From PALSA-911 sp963839645 (GTDB taxonomy: Bacteria > Pseudomonadota > Alphaproteobacteria > Acetobacterales > Acetobacteraceae), in contig CAWIVZ010000002.1 of the NCBI GenBank assembly GCA_963839645.1, forward strand, positions 268,324-332,323: a DNA stretch of 64,000 bases, in the 5' to 3' direction. The position numbers were made by a program, and so were the translations under genes. Shown piece after piece: positions 28,321-39,500 of the stretch. Under the pieces are notes generated by a model. That model ran no database searches. It had not been told where the DNA came from and saw only the letters and a program-made list of their open reading frames with translations. Within the stretch, counting starts at the first letter, position 1, and each line of letters begins with the position of its first letter.

Positions 28321-30042
28321 TTACAGGCGCCCGGCGCGCACCAGCTTGCCCGGCCGCGCCCCGGTCTCGTTGCCGTTTTCGAAGATCGGTACGCCGGAAA
28401 CGATCGTCGCCTTGTAGCCGTCCACGCGCTGCACCAGCCGCTTGCCGCCGGCCGGCAGGTCGTTCAGCAGTTCCGGGTGATGCAGACGCAGGGTTTCGTA
28501 GTTGATGACGTTCACGTCGGCCTTCTTGCCCGGCAGCAACCGGCCGCGATCGGTGAAGCCGAAGAAGTCGGCGGTCTCGCTGGTCTGGCGCTTGACGATC
28601 CATTCCAGCGGGAAGCGCGGCCCGCGGGTGCGGTCGCGCACCCAGTGGGTCAGCATGAAGCTGGGCATCGAGCTGTCGCAGATCTGCGCGCAATGCGCCC
28701 CGCCATCGCCGAGCCCGACCAGCGTGGCCGGATCGGCCAGCATCTGGCGCACCACCTCATGGTCGCCGTGCACGTAGTTGGTGATCGGGAAATACAGCAT
28801 CCGCGTGCCGTCCTCCCCGGTCAGGTAGTCGTAGCAGAACTCGGCCGGGGTCTGGTTGGTGCGTCCCGCCATCGCCTCGATGCTGCGGTCGGCGGTGGGT
28901 TCGTAGTCCGGCGGATCGCCCAGCGGGTACTGCCGGTCGAACCGCGTGCAGATGAAGCGCTGCAGCGGGGTCATGATGTCGAAAAGCCTGGGGTCGTTTT
29001 CTTCGTTCAGGATCTGCGCGCGGATGGCGGGATCGCGCAGCTTCGCCAGGCGCTCGGCGTTCGGCAGCTTGCTGAGCGCGTGGAAGGTCGGCTTGGGGGT
29101 GAACGGGTTCAGCGAGGTGGTCAGGCCGAGGATCAGCCCGACCGGCCGGCAGGCGACCTGCGCGGTGATCGAGGCGCCTTCCGCGCGGGCCTTGTGCACG
29201 CCGCCCATCAGGCGCTTCCAGCGCTCGGGGTCGGTGGAGCGGTCGGTCAGCAGGAACCAGAGCGGCCGGCCGGTGGCGCGGTACTGGCTGGTCATCCAGG
29301 CGAATTCGTCCGCTTCGTCCTCAAAATCGGACAGCATGCCGAACGCGCCCGCGCCAACCTTGCCGAGCGCCGCGCCGATGCCGAGCAGTTCCTTGTTCTC
29401 GGAATAGCGGCCGGGCACCTGCTCGCCGGCCATTGTGCGGTGGTTCTCGGTGCGCGAGGTGGTGAAGCCGAAGGCGCCCGCCTGCAGGCCTTCCAGTGCC
29501 AGGTCATGCATTTTGGAAATGTCTTCGTCGGTGGCGATCTGGTGCTTCAGCGCCCGCTCGCCCATCACGAAGACGCGCAGCGGATGGTGCGGGATCTGGG
29601 CTGCGACGTCGATCGTGCGCGGCATCTGTTCCAGCACGTTCATGAAATCGGGGAAGCTTTCCCAGTCCCATTTCAAGCCCTCGGCCAGCGCGATGCCGGG
29701 AATGTCCTCGACGCCTTCCATCAGGTCGATCAATGCATCGTGGTGTTCCTTGCGGACAGGCGCGAAGCCGACGCCGCAATTGCCGAACAGGATGGTGGTG
29801 GCGCCATGCCAGGACGACGGTGCGAGCACCGGGTCCCAGGTCGCCTGGCCGTCGTAATGGGTGTGGATATCGACCCAGCCGGGGGTGACGAGATGGCCGG
29901 CGGCGTCGATGTCGCGCCGCGCCGGACCGGCCTTGCCGCCGACCGAGACGATCTTGTCGCCGTCGATGGCGACGTCGCCGGTGAAGGCCGGACGGCCGGT
30001 GCCGTCCACGATGGTACCGCCGCGGATGACAATGTCATGCAT
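28321..30042 (-). CDS. amidohydrolase family protein, N-acyl-D-amino-acid deacylase-like
   Basis: A 573-residue member of the D-aminoacylase branch of amidohydrolases, longer than the 484-residue one at 4312-5766. It shows 'WVDIHTHYDGQ' (metal site, about residue 60), 'LFGNCGVGFAP', 'GAFGFTTSRTENH', 'GLGDGGAHCAQI' and 'DRGRLLPGKKADVNVINYE' near the end. The start ATG 30042 has AAGGAGAC upstream. The frame is intact. It stands alone, facing the TPR gene and divergent from the alpha/beta hydrolase. The natural substrate is unknown; family members act on N-acyl-D-amino acids or related amides. Confidence 0.87.
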   Translation of the reverse strand: MHDIVIRGGTIVDGTGRPAFTGDVAIDGDKIVSVGGKAGPARRDIDAAGHLVTPGWVDIHTHYDGQATWDPVLAPSSWHGATTILFGNCGVGFAPVRKEHHDALIDLMEGVEDIPGIALAEGLKWDWESFPDFMNVLEQMPRTIDVAAQIPHHPLRVFVMGERALKHQIATDEDISKMHDLALEGLQAGAFGFTTSRTENHRTMAGEQVPGRYSENKELLGIGAALGKVGAGAFGMLSDFEDEADEFAWMTSQYRATGRPLWFLLTDRSTDPERWKRLMGGVHKARAEGASITAQVACRPVGLILGLTTSLNPFTPKPTFHALSKLPNAERLAKLRDPAIRAQILNEENDPRLFDIMTPLQRFICTRFDRQYPLGDPPDYEPTADRSIEAMAGRTNQTPAEFCYDYLTGEDGTRMLYFPITNYVHGDHEVVRQMLADPATLVGLGDGGAHCAQICDSSMPSFMLTHWVRDRTRGPRFPLEWIVKRQTSETADFFGFTDRGRLLPGKKADVNVINYETLRLHHPELLNDLPAGGKRLVQRVDGYKATIVSGVPIFENGNETGARPGKLVRAGRL

Positions 30043-30220
30043 CGCGTGAAGTCTCCTTTTTCCATGGAACGCTGGGATCGGTGTTCTGCCCGAACGTATT
30101 CAAAAAACAGTTTCCACCCATTCCGGCCGGTAGCACAAGGTACTGGCTGGCCAAGGCTGCCGGTACCGGCAAAGATACCTGCAGCGGCCTGGCTGAAACA
30201 GGGTCGAGGGGGAACAGACA

Positions 30221-30907
30221 ATGACGACATTCGTATTGATCCACGGCGCCTATCAGGGCGGCTGGGTCTGGCAGCCCGTCGCCGCACGGCTGCGCGCCGC
30301 CGGGCACCTGGTCTATGCGCCGACGCTGGATGGCTGTGCGGAGCGCAGGCACGCCGTGCGCCCGGGCATCGACAACGCCACCCACGGCAACGAAATCGCC
30401 GAACTGCTGTATTACGAGGACCTGACGGACGTGGTGATGGTCGGCACCAGCTGCGGCGGCATGGTGATGACCGCGGCGGCGGAGAAGGCGCGCGACCGGA
30501 TCGGCCGGCTGGTGTTCGCCGATGCCCTGGCGCTGATGGACGGCGAAAGCCTGGCCGACATCGTCAAGCGCCCCTCGGCGGTCACCACGGAACTCACCAC
30601 CGGTGTCGCCCCCGACGATGTGACCGGGCGGCTGTTCAAGGACCTTGACCCCGCCGTGCGCGACTGGGCGGCGGCGCGGATCACGATGCATCCGATCGCC
30701 GCGATGCGCGATCCCATGGTGCTGAAAAGCTTCTGGCAGCAGAAATGGAAGGCGACCGTCATCTGGTGCCGTCAGAGCGTCAATCCGCCGGTGGCGCACC
30801 AGAAGCGCGCCGCCGAGGCGTTGTCGGCGTCCTGGCATGAAATCGACACCGGGCATTACCCGATGCTGAGCACGCCCGATGAACTGGCGCGGCTGATTTT
30901 AGCCTAG
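30221..30907 (+). CDS. alpha/beta hydrolase
   Basis: A 228-residue compact alpha/beta hydrolase. The oxyanion segment is 'LIHGAYQGGWVW' near residue 7. The nucleophile Ser is in 'VGTSCGGMVM' near residue 80, and the catalytic His is in 'IDTGHYPMLSTPDELA' near the end; this layout resembles plant-type methylesterase/salicylate-binding hydrolases. No signal peptide, so it is cytosolic. The promoter lies in the 178-base gap shared with the divergent amidohydrolase gene. Confidence 0.87.
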   Translation: MTTFVLIHGAYQGGWVWQPVAARLRAAGHLVYAPTLDGCAERRHAVRPGIDNATHGNEIAELLYYEDLTDVVMVGTSCGGMVMTAAAEKARDRIGRLVFADALALMDGESLADIVKRPSAVTTELTTGVAPDDVTGRLFKDLDPAVRDWAAARITMHPIAAMRDPMVLKSFWQQKWKATVIWCRQSVNPPVAHQKRAAEALSASWHEIDTGHYPMLSTPDELARLILA

Positions 30908-30982
30908 GACTTCGGGCGCGCGCCTGAACTAGAATGCGACCGTGCTCCCCTTTCCCTCGATCTCGCCCGAATTCCGGCCCGC

Positions 30983-32080
30983 GTGAGGCAACCCCGTTCC
31001 ACCCCGGCGGGGTTGCGCCCGATCACCCGCAGCGTACCGCGCCGGGAAGGCTGGCTGGCCTCGCCGACGCGCAACCTGAGCGTTGGCCTGATCTACATGC
31101 TGGTGGTCATGACGCTGGCCACGGCCAGCTACATCGCCGCCGGCTGGAGCCCGGGCGACGCGATCTACATGGTGATCATCACCGTCTATACGGTCGGCTT
31201 CAGCGAGGTGCATCCGATCGACACCTCGCTGCTGCGGGCCATCACGCTTTCCACCATCGTGCTGGGCTGCACCGGGGTGATCTTCCTCACCGGCGCGCTG
31301 GTGCAGTTCATCACCCTCAACCAGATCAACCAGATCCTCGGCCTTAAACGCATGAGCCATCAGATCCATAAGTTATCGAATCACGTCATCATCTGCGGTT
31401 TCGGGCGCATCGGCCTGATGCTGGCGCAGGAACTGACGGCGGGCGGGGCGAGTTTCGTGGTGCTGGAGCAGGACGACGACAAGGTGGAGCAGGCGCGCGG
31501 GTTGGGTTACCTCTGCATCCAGGGCGATGCGACCGACGAGGCCGCCCTGCGCGAGGTGGGCGTGACGCGGGCGCATACGCTGGCGACCGTGCTGCCGAAC
31601 GACGCCGCCAACGTGTTCATCACCCTCAGCGGGCGCAGCCTGAACCCGGGACTGGAAATCATCGCCCGTGGCGAGGCGTCCAGCACCGAGAGCAAGCTGC
31701 TCCAGGCCGGCGCCAACAAGGTGGTGCAGCCGACCCATATCGGCGCGGAACGGATCGCCGAGCTGATCCTGTACCAGGACACCGCCCGGCTGATCCGCGG
31801 CACCGAGAAGATGCGCGACTTCGAGAAGATCCTGCTGATGCTGGGCCTGGACATGGACGTGGTCGCCGCCGCCCCCGGCAGTCTCGCCGCCAGCCAGACG
31901 GTGCAGGGGGTGGAGCGCGAGGCGTGCGGCTGCTTCTTCATCGTTCAGATCAACCGCCGCGACGGTGCGGTGATCACCCAGCCCGAGCCGGACATGCGGA
32001 TCGAGCCCGGCGACGGGCTGGTGCTGGTCGGGCGGAAGCTGGGGGACCGGAGCCTGTTCGAGGCGCCGGCCGGGCTGTAG
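30983..32080 (+). CDS. potassium channel protein with TrkA-N/TrkA-C (RCK) domains
   Basis: A 365-residue two-helix channel. Helix one is at about residues 35-55 and helix two at about 85-110. The selectivity-filter region reads 'TVYTVGFSEVHPID', the second G of the usual TVGFGE being Ser. The cytosolic part has the nucleotide-binding 'HVIICGFGRIGLMLA' and 'IQGDATDEAALREVGV' of TrkA-N, then a TrkA-C domain ending 'EPGDGLVLVGRK'. It probably passes K+ under control of a nucleotide bound by the RCK ring. The start is GTG 30983; no strong ribosome site is visible. Confidence 0.88.
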   Translation: MRQPRSTPAGLRPITRSVPRREGWLASPTRNLSVGLIYMLVVMTLATASYIAAGWSPGDAIYMVIITVYTVGFSEVHPIDTSLLRAITLSTIVLGCTGVIFLTGALVQFITLNQINQILGLKRMSHQIHKLSNHVIICGFGRIGLMLAQELTAGGASFVVLEQDDDKVEQARGLGYLCIQGDATDEAALREVGVTRAHTLATVLPNDAANVFITLSGRSLNPGLEIIARGEASSTESKLLQAGANKVVQPTHIGAERIAELILYQDTARLIRGTEKMRDFEKILLMLGLDMDVVAAAPGSLAASQTVQGVEREACGCFFIVQINRRDGAVITQPEPDMRIEPGDGLVLVGRKLGDRSLFEAPAGL

Positions 32081-32095
32081 CTGCTTGTTTTCCGG

Positions 32096-32926
32096 CTACG
32101 TCCACAAACCCCTCACCGCCTCCAGCTGATCCGGCGCGTCGAACGGGCAGACCAGCAGCGCGTCATCCACGCCCATGCCGTCCAGCCGCTTGAGCCGCTC
32201 GCGCGCCTCGGCCGGGGTGCAGTAGAGCGAGATCTTCGCCCGCTCGGCCATCGGATTGGGCGCCGGCTCCGGGCGCAGATCGGTGAAGATGTTGGCCAGC
32301 ACGACCCGCTTGCCGCCGGCCTTGCGGTACATGTCGATGCCGATGCTGAAATCGTCCCATTCCGAATAGATGCCCGAGCCGATCCAGCCCTGGCAGTGCT
32401 GTGCCGCCAGATTGATCCAGCGCGGGCTGCGCCAGGCGCCCAGCAGCACCGGCGGCCCGCCCTCGGTGCCCGGCCAGACCGACAAGGCGGGGCCATATGC
32501 CGGCTCTCCGGCCCACACCTTGCGCATAACCTCCAGATAGGCCGGCAGTATCTTGAAGCGCTTCTCGTAATCGACCTCCACGGCGTCGAAATCCGCCTGG
32601 GTGGAGCCGCTGCCCACGCCGAAGCGGAAACGGCCGCCCGACAGCAGGTTCAGCGTCTGCACCCGGTGCGCGTGCTCCACCGGATGACGCAGCGGAATTT
32701 GCACCACGCAGGTGCCGAGCTCGATACGCTTCGTCTCGCCGCACAGCGCGCCAAGCAGGATCAATGGGTCCAAGGTCGGGCGGCCGCGGCCGAACGCGTC
32801 GGTGACCCAAAGGCCGGAAAAACCCAGCGCCTCCACCCGGCGGCCGAAATCGACGATACCGTCGATCACCGCGCGCGGGTCGGTCGTTGCAAGCGGCTGC
32901 GGGATCGTGACTATGCCCAGCTTCAT
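32096..32926 (-). CDS. LLM-class flavin-dependent oxidoreductase
   Basis: A 276-residue luciferase-like monooxygenase-fold protein. 'RVEALGFSGLWVTDAFG', 'IELGTCVVQIPLRHPVEHA', 'GGRFRFGVGSGS' and 'AYLEVMRKVWAG' are typical of the LLM class, which uses FMN or F420. The start ATG has GAGGA upstream. It lies 50 bases downstream of the transglutaminase gene in the same direction and could share its transcript. The substrate cannot be told. Confidence 0.87.
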   Translation of the reverse strand: MKLGIVTIPQPLATTDPRAVIDGIVDFGRRVEALGFSGLWVTDAFGRGRPTLDPLILLGALCGETKRIELGTCVVQIPLRHPVEHAHRVQTLNLLSGGRFRFGVGSGSTQADFDAVEVDYEKRFKILPAYLEVMRKVWAGEPAYGPALSVWPGTEGGPPVLLGAWRSPRWINLAAQHCQGWIGSGIYSEWDDFSIGIDMYRKAGGKRVVLANIFTDLRPEPAPNPMAERAKISLYCTPAEARERLKRLDGMGVDDALLVCPFDAPDQLEAVRGLWT

Positions 32927-32976
32927 GGCGGTTCCTCAAACTTTCTGCTGTTTCGCATGGAATAATTCGGCGGCAC

Positions 32977-33846
32977 TCACGCCGGCAGCAAATCCACGCT
33001 GACATCCAGCGTATGCCGCCCGCCGCCCAGGATCACGCCGCGCACCGGGCTGACATCGCCGTAGTCGCGGCCCCAGCCCAGCACCACGTGCTCGTCCTGC
33101 ACGATCAGGTTGTTGGTCGGGTCCACATCCACCCAGCCGTGACGCGGACCCAGCCAGCAGCCCACCCAGGCATGCGACTGGTCGGCGCCGCGCCTGCGCT
33201 CCATGCCCGGCGGCGGGCGGGTGCGGATGTAGCCGGACACGTAGCGCGCCGGCAGGCCGAGGCTGCGCAGGCCGGAGATCATCAGGTGGGAGAAATCCTG
33301 GCAGACCCCCGCGCGCTGTGCCAGCACGCGGCCCACCGGCGTGGCGATGGTGGTAACGCCCGGCTGGAATTTGAAATCGCGGCGGATGCGGTCCAGCAGG
33401 TCGATCAGCCCGGCCAGGACCGGGCGGCCCGGCGGGAAGGACTGCGCGACATAGGCCGCCACGTCGCGGTCGGCGGAAACCATCGGGCTCGGGAAGACGA
33501 ACTCCGCCGCCTGCCATTGCCCCGGGCCGCCATCGCGCGCGGCGGCGACCTCCTCCCAGGGCGGGGTGTCGGCCGGATCGGGCGGCGGCGGAAAGGCCAC
33601 GTCCACCTCGGCTTCCAGCGTGACGGAGAAGCTCGGATGCGGCAGGTCCAGGAACAGCCAGCTGACGCAGTTGCCGAAATGATCCACGCCGTCCGACTGC
33701 CGCGCGGCGATGGGATCGGCGATGATGGCGCTGGAAATCACCCGCTGGTACGGCAGCACGCGCGGCAGCAGCCGCACCATGTGGCAGGCCAGGTCCACCG
33801 GCTCGGCATAGGCGAAGGTGGTCGTGTGCTGGACGCGAAACTTCAT
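32977..33846 (-). CDS. transglutaminase-like domain protein
   Basis: A 289-residue protein with an N-terminal beta-strand domain (from 'KFRVQHTTTFAYAEPV') and a C-terminal transglutaminase-like fold. The catalytic Cys is in 'AGVCQDFSHLM' near residue 185, the His in 'QSHAWVGCW' and the Asp in 'DVDPTNN'. Proteins of this group act as peptidases or amide-forming enzymes. The start ATG 33846 lies 8 bases after the ATP-grasp/alpha-E stop, and the LLM gene follows. Together with the two upstream genes it forms the transglutaminase/ATP-grasp/alpha-E/DUF2126 cluster that comparative genomics predicts to synthesise or modify peptides. Confidence 0.9.
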   Translation of the reverse strand: MKFRVQHTTTFAYAEPVDLACHMVRLLPRVLPYQRVISSAIIADPIAARQSDGVDHFGNCVSWLFLDLPHPSFSVTLEAEVDVAFPPPPDPADTPPWEEVAAARDGGPGQWQAAEFVFPSPMVSADRDVAAYVAQSFPPGRPVLAGLIDLLDRIRRDFKFQPGVTTIATPVGRVLAQRAGVCQDFSHLMISGLRSLGLPARYVSGYIRTRPPPGMERRRGADQSHAWVGCWLGPRHGWVDVDPTNNLIVQDEHVVLGWGRDYGDVSPVRGVILGGGRHTLDVSVDLLPA

Positions 33847-33853
33847 GGCAATC

Positions 33854-36479
33854 TCATGCCGCCCCTCGGAACGACAGGGCTTCCTCGCCCATGCCGAGCG
33901 TCTGCGCCACCGGCAGCAGCGCGAAATAATGCCGGGTGACGCGGTCCGACAGCACGCCGATGCCGGCGCTGAGGTCATGCAGAACCGTCGGCAGTTCGGA
34001 GGCGGCGACCGACTGGTCCGCCGCTTCGGCAACGCGTGTCACCAGGGCCTGGGTTTCGTCCAGCAGCGCCGCCGCGACGCCCGACAGCAGGCTGTCGCCC
34101 CGCCCGGCGATCTGGTCCAGCAGATGGCCGATGGCGGCAAGCTGGAACGCCAGGCCGCGCGGATTGCCGTCGTCGGCCAGGACCAGGTCCAGCACCGGCG
34201 CCGGCTGCAGCACGGTGAGGTAGCGGGTGCGGTAGGTGATCAGCGAATCGCACAGTTCCAGCACCAGCCGCAGCGCCGGTTCCAGCCGCGCCGGCGGCTG
34301 TTCCAGGGCGAAGCCGACCTGCGAGGAGATGGCCTGGGCCCGCTCCATGCGCCGGCCCAGTTCCAGGAACAGCCAGCCGCCGCCGCGCACCATGTTCTCC
34401 GCCGCCAGCCCGGCGACGGAGGCGGAGAAGCGCAGGATCTCGACCATCACCTGCGACACCGCCTCCAGGCTGTGGTTCACCCTGCGGGAGTCGCTGCGAA
34501 TTTGCCGCAACGCGCTGGTGAAGGCGCCATACATGTCTCCCGTCAGCCGGTCGCGCACCAGTTCGGTCAGGTGCGCCACGCTGCTGATCAGGTGGGCGAT
34601 CGATCCTGACTCACGCCCCGCCTCGCGCAGGCTGGCCAGCAATGCCTCCGACAGCGCCAGGCCGCCGGCGGTAACGGTCACGGCTTCGGTGGGGATCAGG
34701 TCGGCCTGCGCCAGGCTGCGCGACAGCGCCTCCAGTTCCACCATTTCGCGCGGCTGGACCGCACCACGCGACAGACGCGCGATGGTGGCACGCACCAGCC
34801 GGGCGGAGCCTTCCAGGCGCTCCACATAGCGGCCGAGCCAGAACAGGTTGTCGGCCACCCGGCTCGGCAGGTCGCCGGTCGTGCGGCGGATGGCAACCGG
34901 CATCACCGGCATCGACGGCGGGCCGACGATGTCGCCCCGCTCGTCATTGAGAATCCAGACGTCCTTGGACAGGCCTTCGCCCGGCAGCGCGCCGCAGAGC
35001 TTCTCGTCGGCTTCCAGCACCCGTGCCAGGCCGCCTTCCATGGCCCGCCAGGACTGCCCGTCGAACACCAGGTAGATGCGCAGCACCACCGGACGCGGCA
35101 CCAGCCCGTTCGGCCCGGCGCAGGGTGCGACGGACGGCGCCAGAGCGGTGGTGGCGGCGAAGCGCCAGGGCTCGCGGGCGATGTCGTCCAACAGCGCGCG
35201 CCTCGCGTCGGGGTTCAGCCGGGCCGGCTCGATCGCCGCGGCGCGGCCATTGGCGGCCTCGCGGATCAGCCAGCGTTCCGGGCTGCGCCAGACCATCTCC
35301 CGCGCCTGGGCCTCACCTAGCCACAGGGTCGGCACGCTGGCGAGCTTCAGCGGCTCGCCGAGCAGGCGCATCGCCAGGGCCGGCAGCCAGGCGGCGAGTG
35401 CGGGGGCCTCCATAGCGCCGGCGCCGGGGTCATTGCTGATACGAACGGTGCCGGAGCGGGCCGCGTCCATCAGGCCGGGCACGCCGATCAGGCTGCCGGC
35501 GTCGAGCTCCAGCGGGTCCAGCATCTGCGCGTCCGTCCGGCGGAGCAGCACATCGACCGGCTGCAGGCCCTTCAGCGTCTTGAGGAACACCGCGCCGCCG
35601 CGCACCGTCAGATCGCCGCCCTCGACCAGGGCGCAGGACAGCTCACGCGAGAGCATCATGTGCTCGAACCAGTGCACGCTGCCGGTGCCGGGCGTCAGCA
35701 GCGCGATGCCGGGGCCGATTGGCGCCGGGGCGGAGCGGCCCTGGAACTGGCCCTGGAACTGGAATTGACCGGGGTATTGCTGCTGATACTGGTCCTGATA
35801 CCGGGTCTGCTGGAAGCGGCCGGTATAGGCACGCTCCTGCCCAAGGCTCTGCAGGGCGGTCTGCCAGATTTCGAAGAACGGCCGCAACTCGCGCACCTGC
35901 ATGCCGCCGAAGGCTTCCGGGATCACCTGGGCCAGCACCCGCCGGTTCTCCCGCGCATAGGCGATGCCGGCCGCGCCGGATGTGCGATCGGCGAGCACCC
36001 GCCAGGCGCCATCCGGCCCGCGCACCAGGTCGGCGGCGTAGAAATCCAGGAACCGGTGCCCCGGGCTGCGCCTGTCCCTGCATATGGCAGGGGCGCAGGA
36101 ACCCCTGGTTGGCAAACACCACCGCCGGCGGCAGCACGCCGTCGGCCAGCAGCGACTGGTTCGAGTAGATATCCTGCAGCACCGCTTCCAGCAGTTCCGC
36201 GCGCTGCGCCAGCCCCGCTTCCAGGGTGGCGAACTCGTTCGCCGTGATCGGCAGCGGCAGCGGATCGCAGCGCCAGGATTGCTTGCCGCTGCCGGGCAGG
36301 ATGCCGGTGACGCCCTCGTTGTCGAAGGCGGCGTCCAGGCGCCGGGCGTGCTCGGCCAGCCCGCCGTCGCCCAGGCCGGAGAACGTGCTGAGCAGCTGGC
36401 GCCAATGCGGCCGCAGGCCGCCCTGGCCGTCCACCATTTCATCAATGCCCGTCGGCAGCGCGGGCGGCAGGTTTGGCAT
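33854..36479 (-). CDS. circularly permuted ATP-grasp protein fused to alpha-E domain, apparent frameshift
   Basis: About 875 residues. The N-terminal 480 residues are a circularly permuted ATP-grasp domain ('GNQGFLRPCH'-like region, 'FYAADLVRGPDGAWRVLADR', 'SRELSCALVEGGDL', 'GEAQAREMVWRSPERWLIRE'). The last 330 residues are the helical alpha-E domain ('VADNLFWLGRYVERLEGSAR', 'SVAHLTELVRDRLTGDMYGA'). The frame breaks at 36072-36080 in the N-terminal part. A Gln/Phe-rich insert near residue 230 is unusual. The start is ATG 36479 or GTG 36488; neither has a strong ribosome site. ATP-grasp enzymes form amide bonds, and the flanking transglutaminase genes suggest work on the same peptide. Confidence 0.85.
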
Positions 36480-36546
36480 GTTGTTCACGCTGTAGTTTGG
36501 CCCAAGCGAAGGATCATGGGTAGCCTTCGATGCGCCTTGGGTAGCC

Positions 36547-39500
36547 TTAAGCGAAGCGGCGAAGATCCAGCGTGCGCGGATGTTCCTTGCCAAGCGCCAA
36601 ACGCGGCTCCGGCATCGGACCTGGCGTATGGCCGATCGGGAAGAACCGGCCGCGCCGGCGCGCCTCGGCGGCGTTGGCGTTCACCGGCAGCGTCTCGTAG
36701 CTCAGCCCGCCGGGATGCAACACCTGATGCGTCATGCCGCCCAGGCTGCGCCCGGTCCATCTGTCGTAGACATCGAACACCAGCGGCGCCTGGATCGGCA
36801 CTGTCGGGTGCAGCGCGCTGAACGGCGTCCCAGGCCTTGAAGCGGACGCCGGCGACATATTCGCCCTTGCGTCTCGGTCGGCTGCAGCGGCACGCCGACG
36901 CCGTTGCAGGCCAGCACATAGCGCTCGTCCACCCAGCCGGAGACCTTCACCTGCACCCGCTCCGCCGAGCTGTCGACGTAGCGCGCGGTGCCGCCGGCGG
37001 CCTGCTCCTCGCCCAGCACGTGCCAGGGCTCCAGCGCGTGGCGCAGTTCGACCACCGAGTCGCGGATCGTCACCTCGCCGATCTTCGGGAAGCGGAACTC
37101 CATGTGCGGGGCGAACCAGTCCGGCTCCAGCTTGAAACCGAACTGCGCCAGTTCCGCCAGCAGCGTCGTTGAAATCCTGCTCGGCATAGTGCGGCAGCAT
37201 GAACTCGTCGTGCAGGCGGGTGCCCCAGCGGACCAGCTCGCGCTCGTACGGGGTCTGCCAGAACGCGGCGACCGCGGAACGGATCAGCAGCATCTGCGCG
37301 AGCGGACATCTCGGCATGCGGCGGCATTTCGAAGGCGCGGAATTCCACCAGGCCGCGCCGGCCGCCGGAGCTGTCGGGCGAGTACATCTTGTCGATGCAG
37401 AACTCGGTCCGGTGGGTGTTGCCGGTCATGTCGGCCAGGATGTTGCGGAACATCCGGTCGACCATCCAGGGCGGGGTCTGCTGGAACGGGCGGATCTGGG
37501 AGAACGCGATCTCCAGTTCGTTCGTGCTGTCCTGGCGCGCCTCGTCGATGCGCGGGTGCTGGCTGGTCGGGCCGATGAACAGGCCGCTGAACAGATAGGA
37601 CAGGCTGGGATGGTTGTGCCAGAAGCCCAGCAGCGATTTCAGCAGATCGGGGCGGCGCAGGAACGGGCTGTCGGCCGGATCGTTGGCACCCATGACGACA
37701 TGGTTGCCGCCGCCGGTGCCGACATGGCGGCCGTCGAGCAGGAACTTCTCGGTGGCCAGGCCGACCTGGCGGGCTTCCTCGTACAGCTGCTCGGTGCGCC
37801 TGACCTGCTCGGCCCAGCTGGTGGTGGGATGGATGTTGACCTCGATCACGCCCGGATCGGGGGTGACGGAGAAATGCAGCAGGCGCGGATCGGACGGCGG
37901 CAGGTAGCCTTCCAGCATCACCTTGCGGCCCATTTCGGCCGCGGTCTCCTCGATCGCGGCGGTCAGCGCCAGCCAGTCCTCGGCGGCGTAGAGCGGCGGG
38001 AAGAACACGTGGATGACGCCGTCGCGCGCTTCCACCGTCAGCGCGGTGCGCACCGTGTCCACGGCACCGCGCTTGTTCTTGGGGCCGATGACCGGGATTT
38101 CCTGGGCGACCGGGCGGAAACGTTCCGACGCCGGGGCCGGGTTCCACTTCGCGCAGCACGCGGCGGAACTGCTGTGCCGGCGGGAACGGCGCGCGCGGGG
38201 CGAAGGGATCCGTCTCGAAATCATGCTCGACGATGTTCGGGATCGGCCCAGGGCAGCGTTTCCAGCGGCAGGCGGAAGCCGATCGGGCTGTCGCCGGGGA
38301 TCAGGAACATGACCCCGTCGCGGAACACCCACTTGCCGGACTGCCAGCGCCGCACGCCGTCATCGATCACGCGGCGCAGCGGCAGCACGCTGCCGACGGG
38401 TTTCGCCAGGCCCTGCTGGAAGATCCGCGCCATGCGGGCGCGTTCGAGCGGATCGGCGAGCTTGTTGTCCTCGACCACGCACGTTGGCCGGAAGGCGGTG
38501 CTCCTTCCACAGATAGTAGTGGATGTCCTCATGCGCCGGCAGGACCAGCGAGGGATCGACCTGCAGCCGCTCGGCCAGGCCCTGGCAGAATTTCTCCGCG
38601 TCGGTCGCCCCGGCGGTGTCCTTGTCGTCGTCGGAGGCGAGCAGGCCGGGGTCCGCCCAGACCGGCTCGCCGTCGGCGCGCCAATGGCGAATGCAGCGCC
38701 CAGCGCGGCAGCGGTTCGCCGGGATACTGCTTGCCCATGGCGTATTGCAGCGCCGAGCCCGGCGACCAGAGTTTCGCCAGCCGGCGGATCAGCCGGCCGG
38801 CATAGTGGCGCTTGGTCGGGCCGAGGGCGTCGGTGTTCCATTCCGCCGCGTCCAGGTCGGTCGCGGCGACGAAGGTCGGCTCGCCGCCCAGGGTCAGGCG
38901 CACGTCCCCGCGTGGTCAGCGCGCGATCGACGCGCGAGCCGGTGGCCAGGATGTCCTGCCATTGCTGCTTCGTTGTACGGCTTGGTGACACGCGGGGTCT
39001 CGCTGATGCGGGTGACCGACATCTCGAAGTCGAACTCGACCTCGGCTTCCTCGACAAGGCCGGTGATCGGCGAGGCGGAGCCCGGATCGGGGCTGGCGGC
39101 GAGCGGGATATGGCCCTCGCCGGTCATCAGGCCGGAGGTGGCATCGAGGCCGACCCAGCCGGCGCCGGGCAGATAGACCTCGGCCCAGGCGTGCAGATCG
39201 GTGAAATCGTCGGTCGGGCCTTCGGGGCCTTCCAGCGGCTTCACGTCGCCGACGAGCTGGATCAGGTAGCCGGAGACGAAGCGCGCGGCATAGCCGAGAT
39301 GGCGCAGCAGATGCACCAGCAGCCACGCGGAATCCCGGCAGGAGCCGCGAGCCTCGGCCAGGGTCTCTTCCGGCGCCCAGACGCCCGGTTCCATGCGTAC
39401 GATATAGGCAACTCGGCTATTGATCAGGCGATTGAGCGCGACAAGCTTGTCGACATTGCGCACCTCGTCGCGCGGCACTTCGTCGATCAGCGTCTTCAGC

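Noticed and set aside
28477..30648. Plus-strand open frame of more than 700 codons opposite the second amidohydrolase
   Set aside because: The minus-strand frame carries the full amidohydrolase motifs; this one is His/Gly/Arg-rich without structure.
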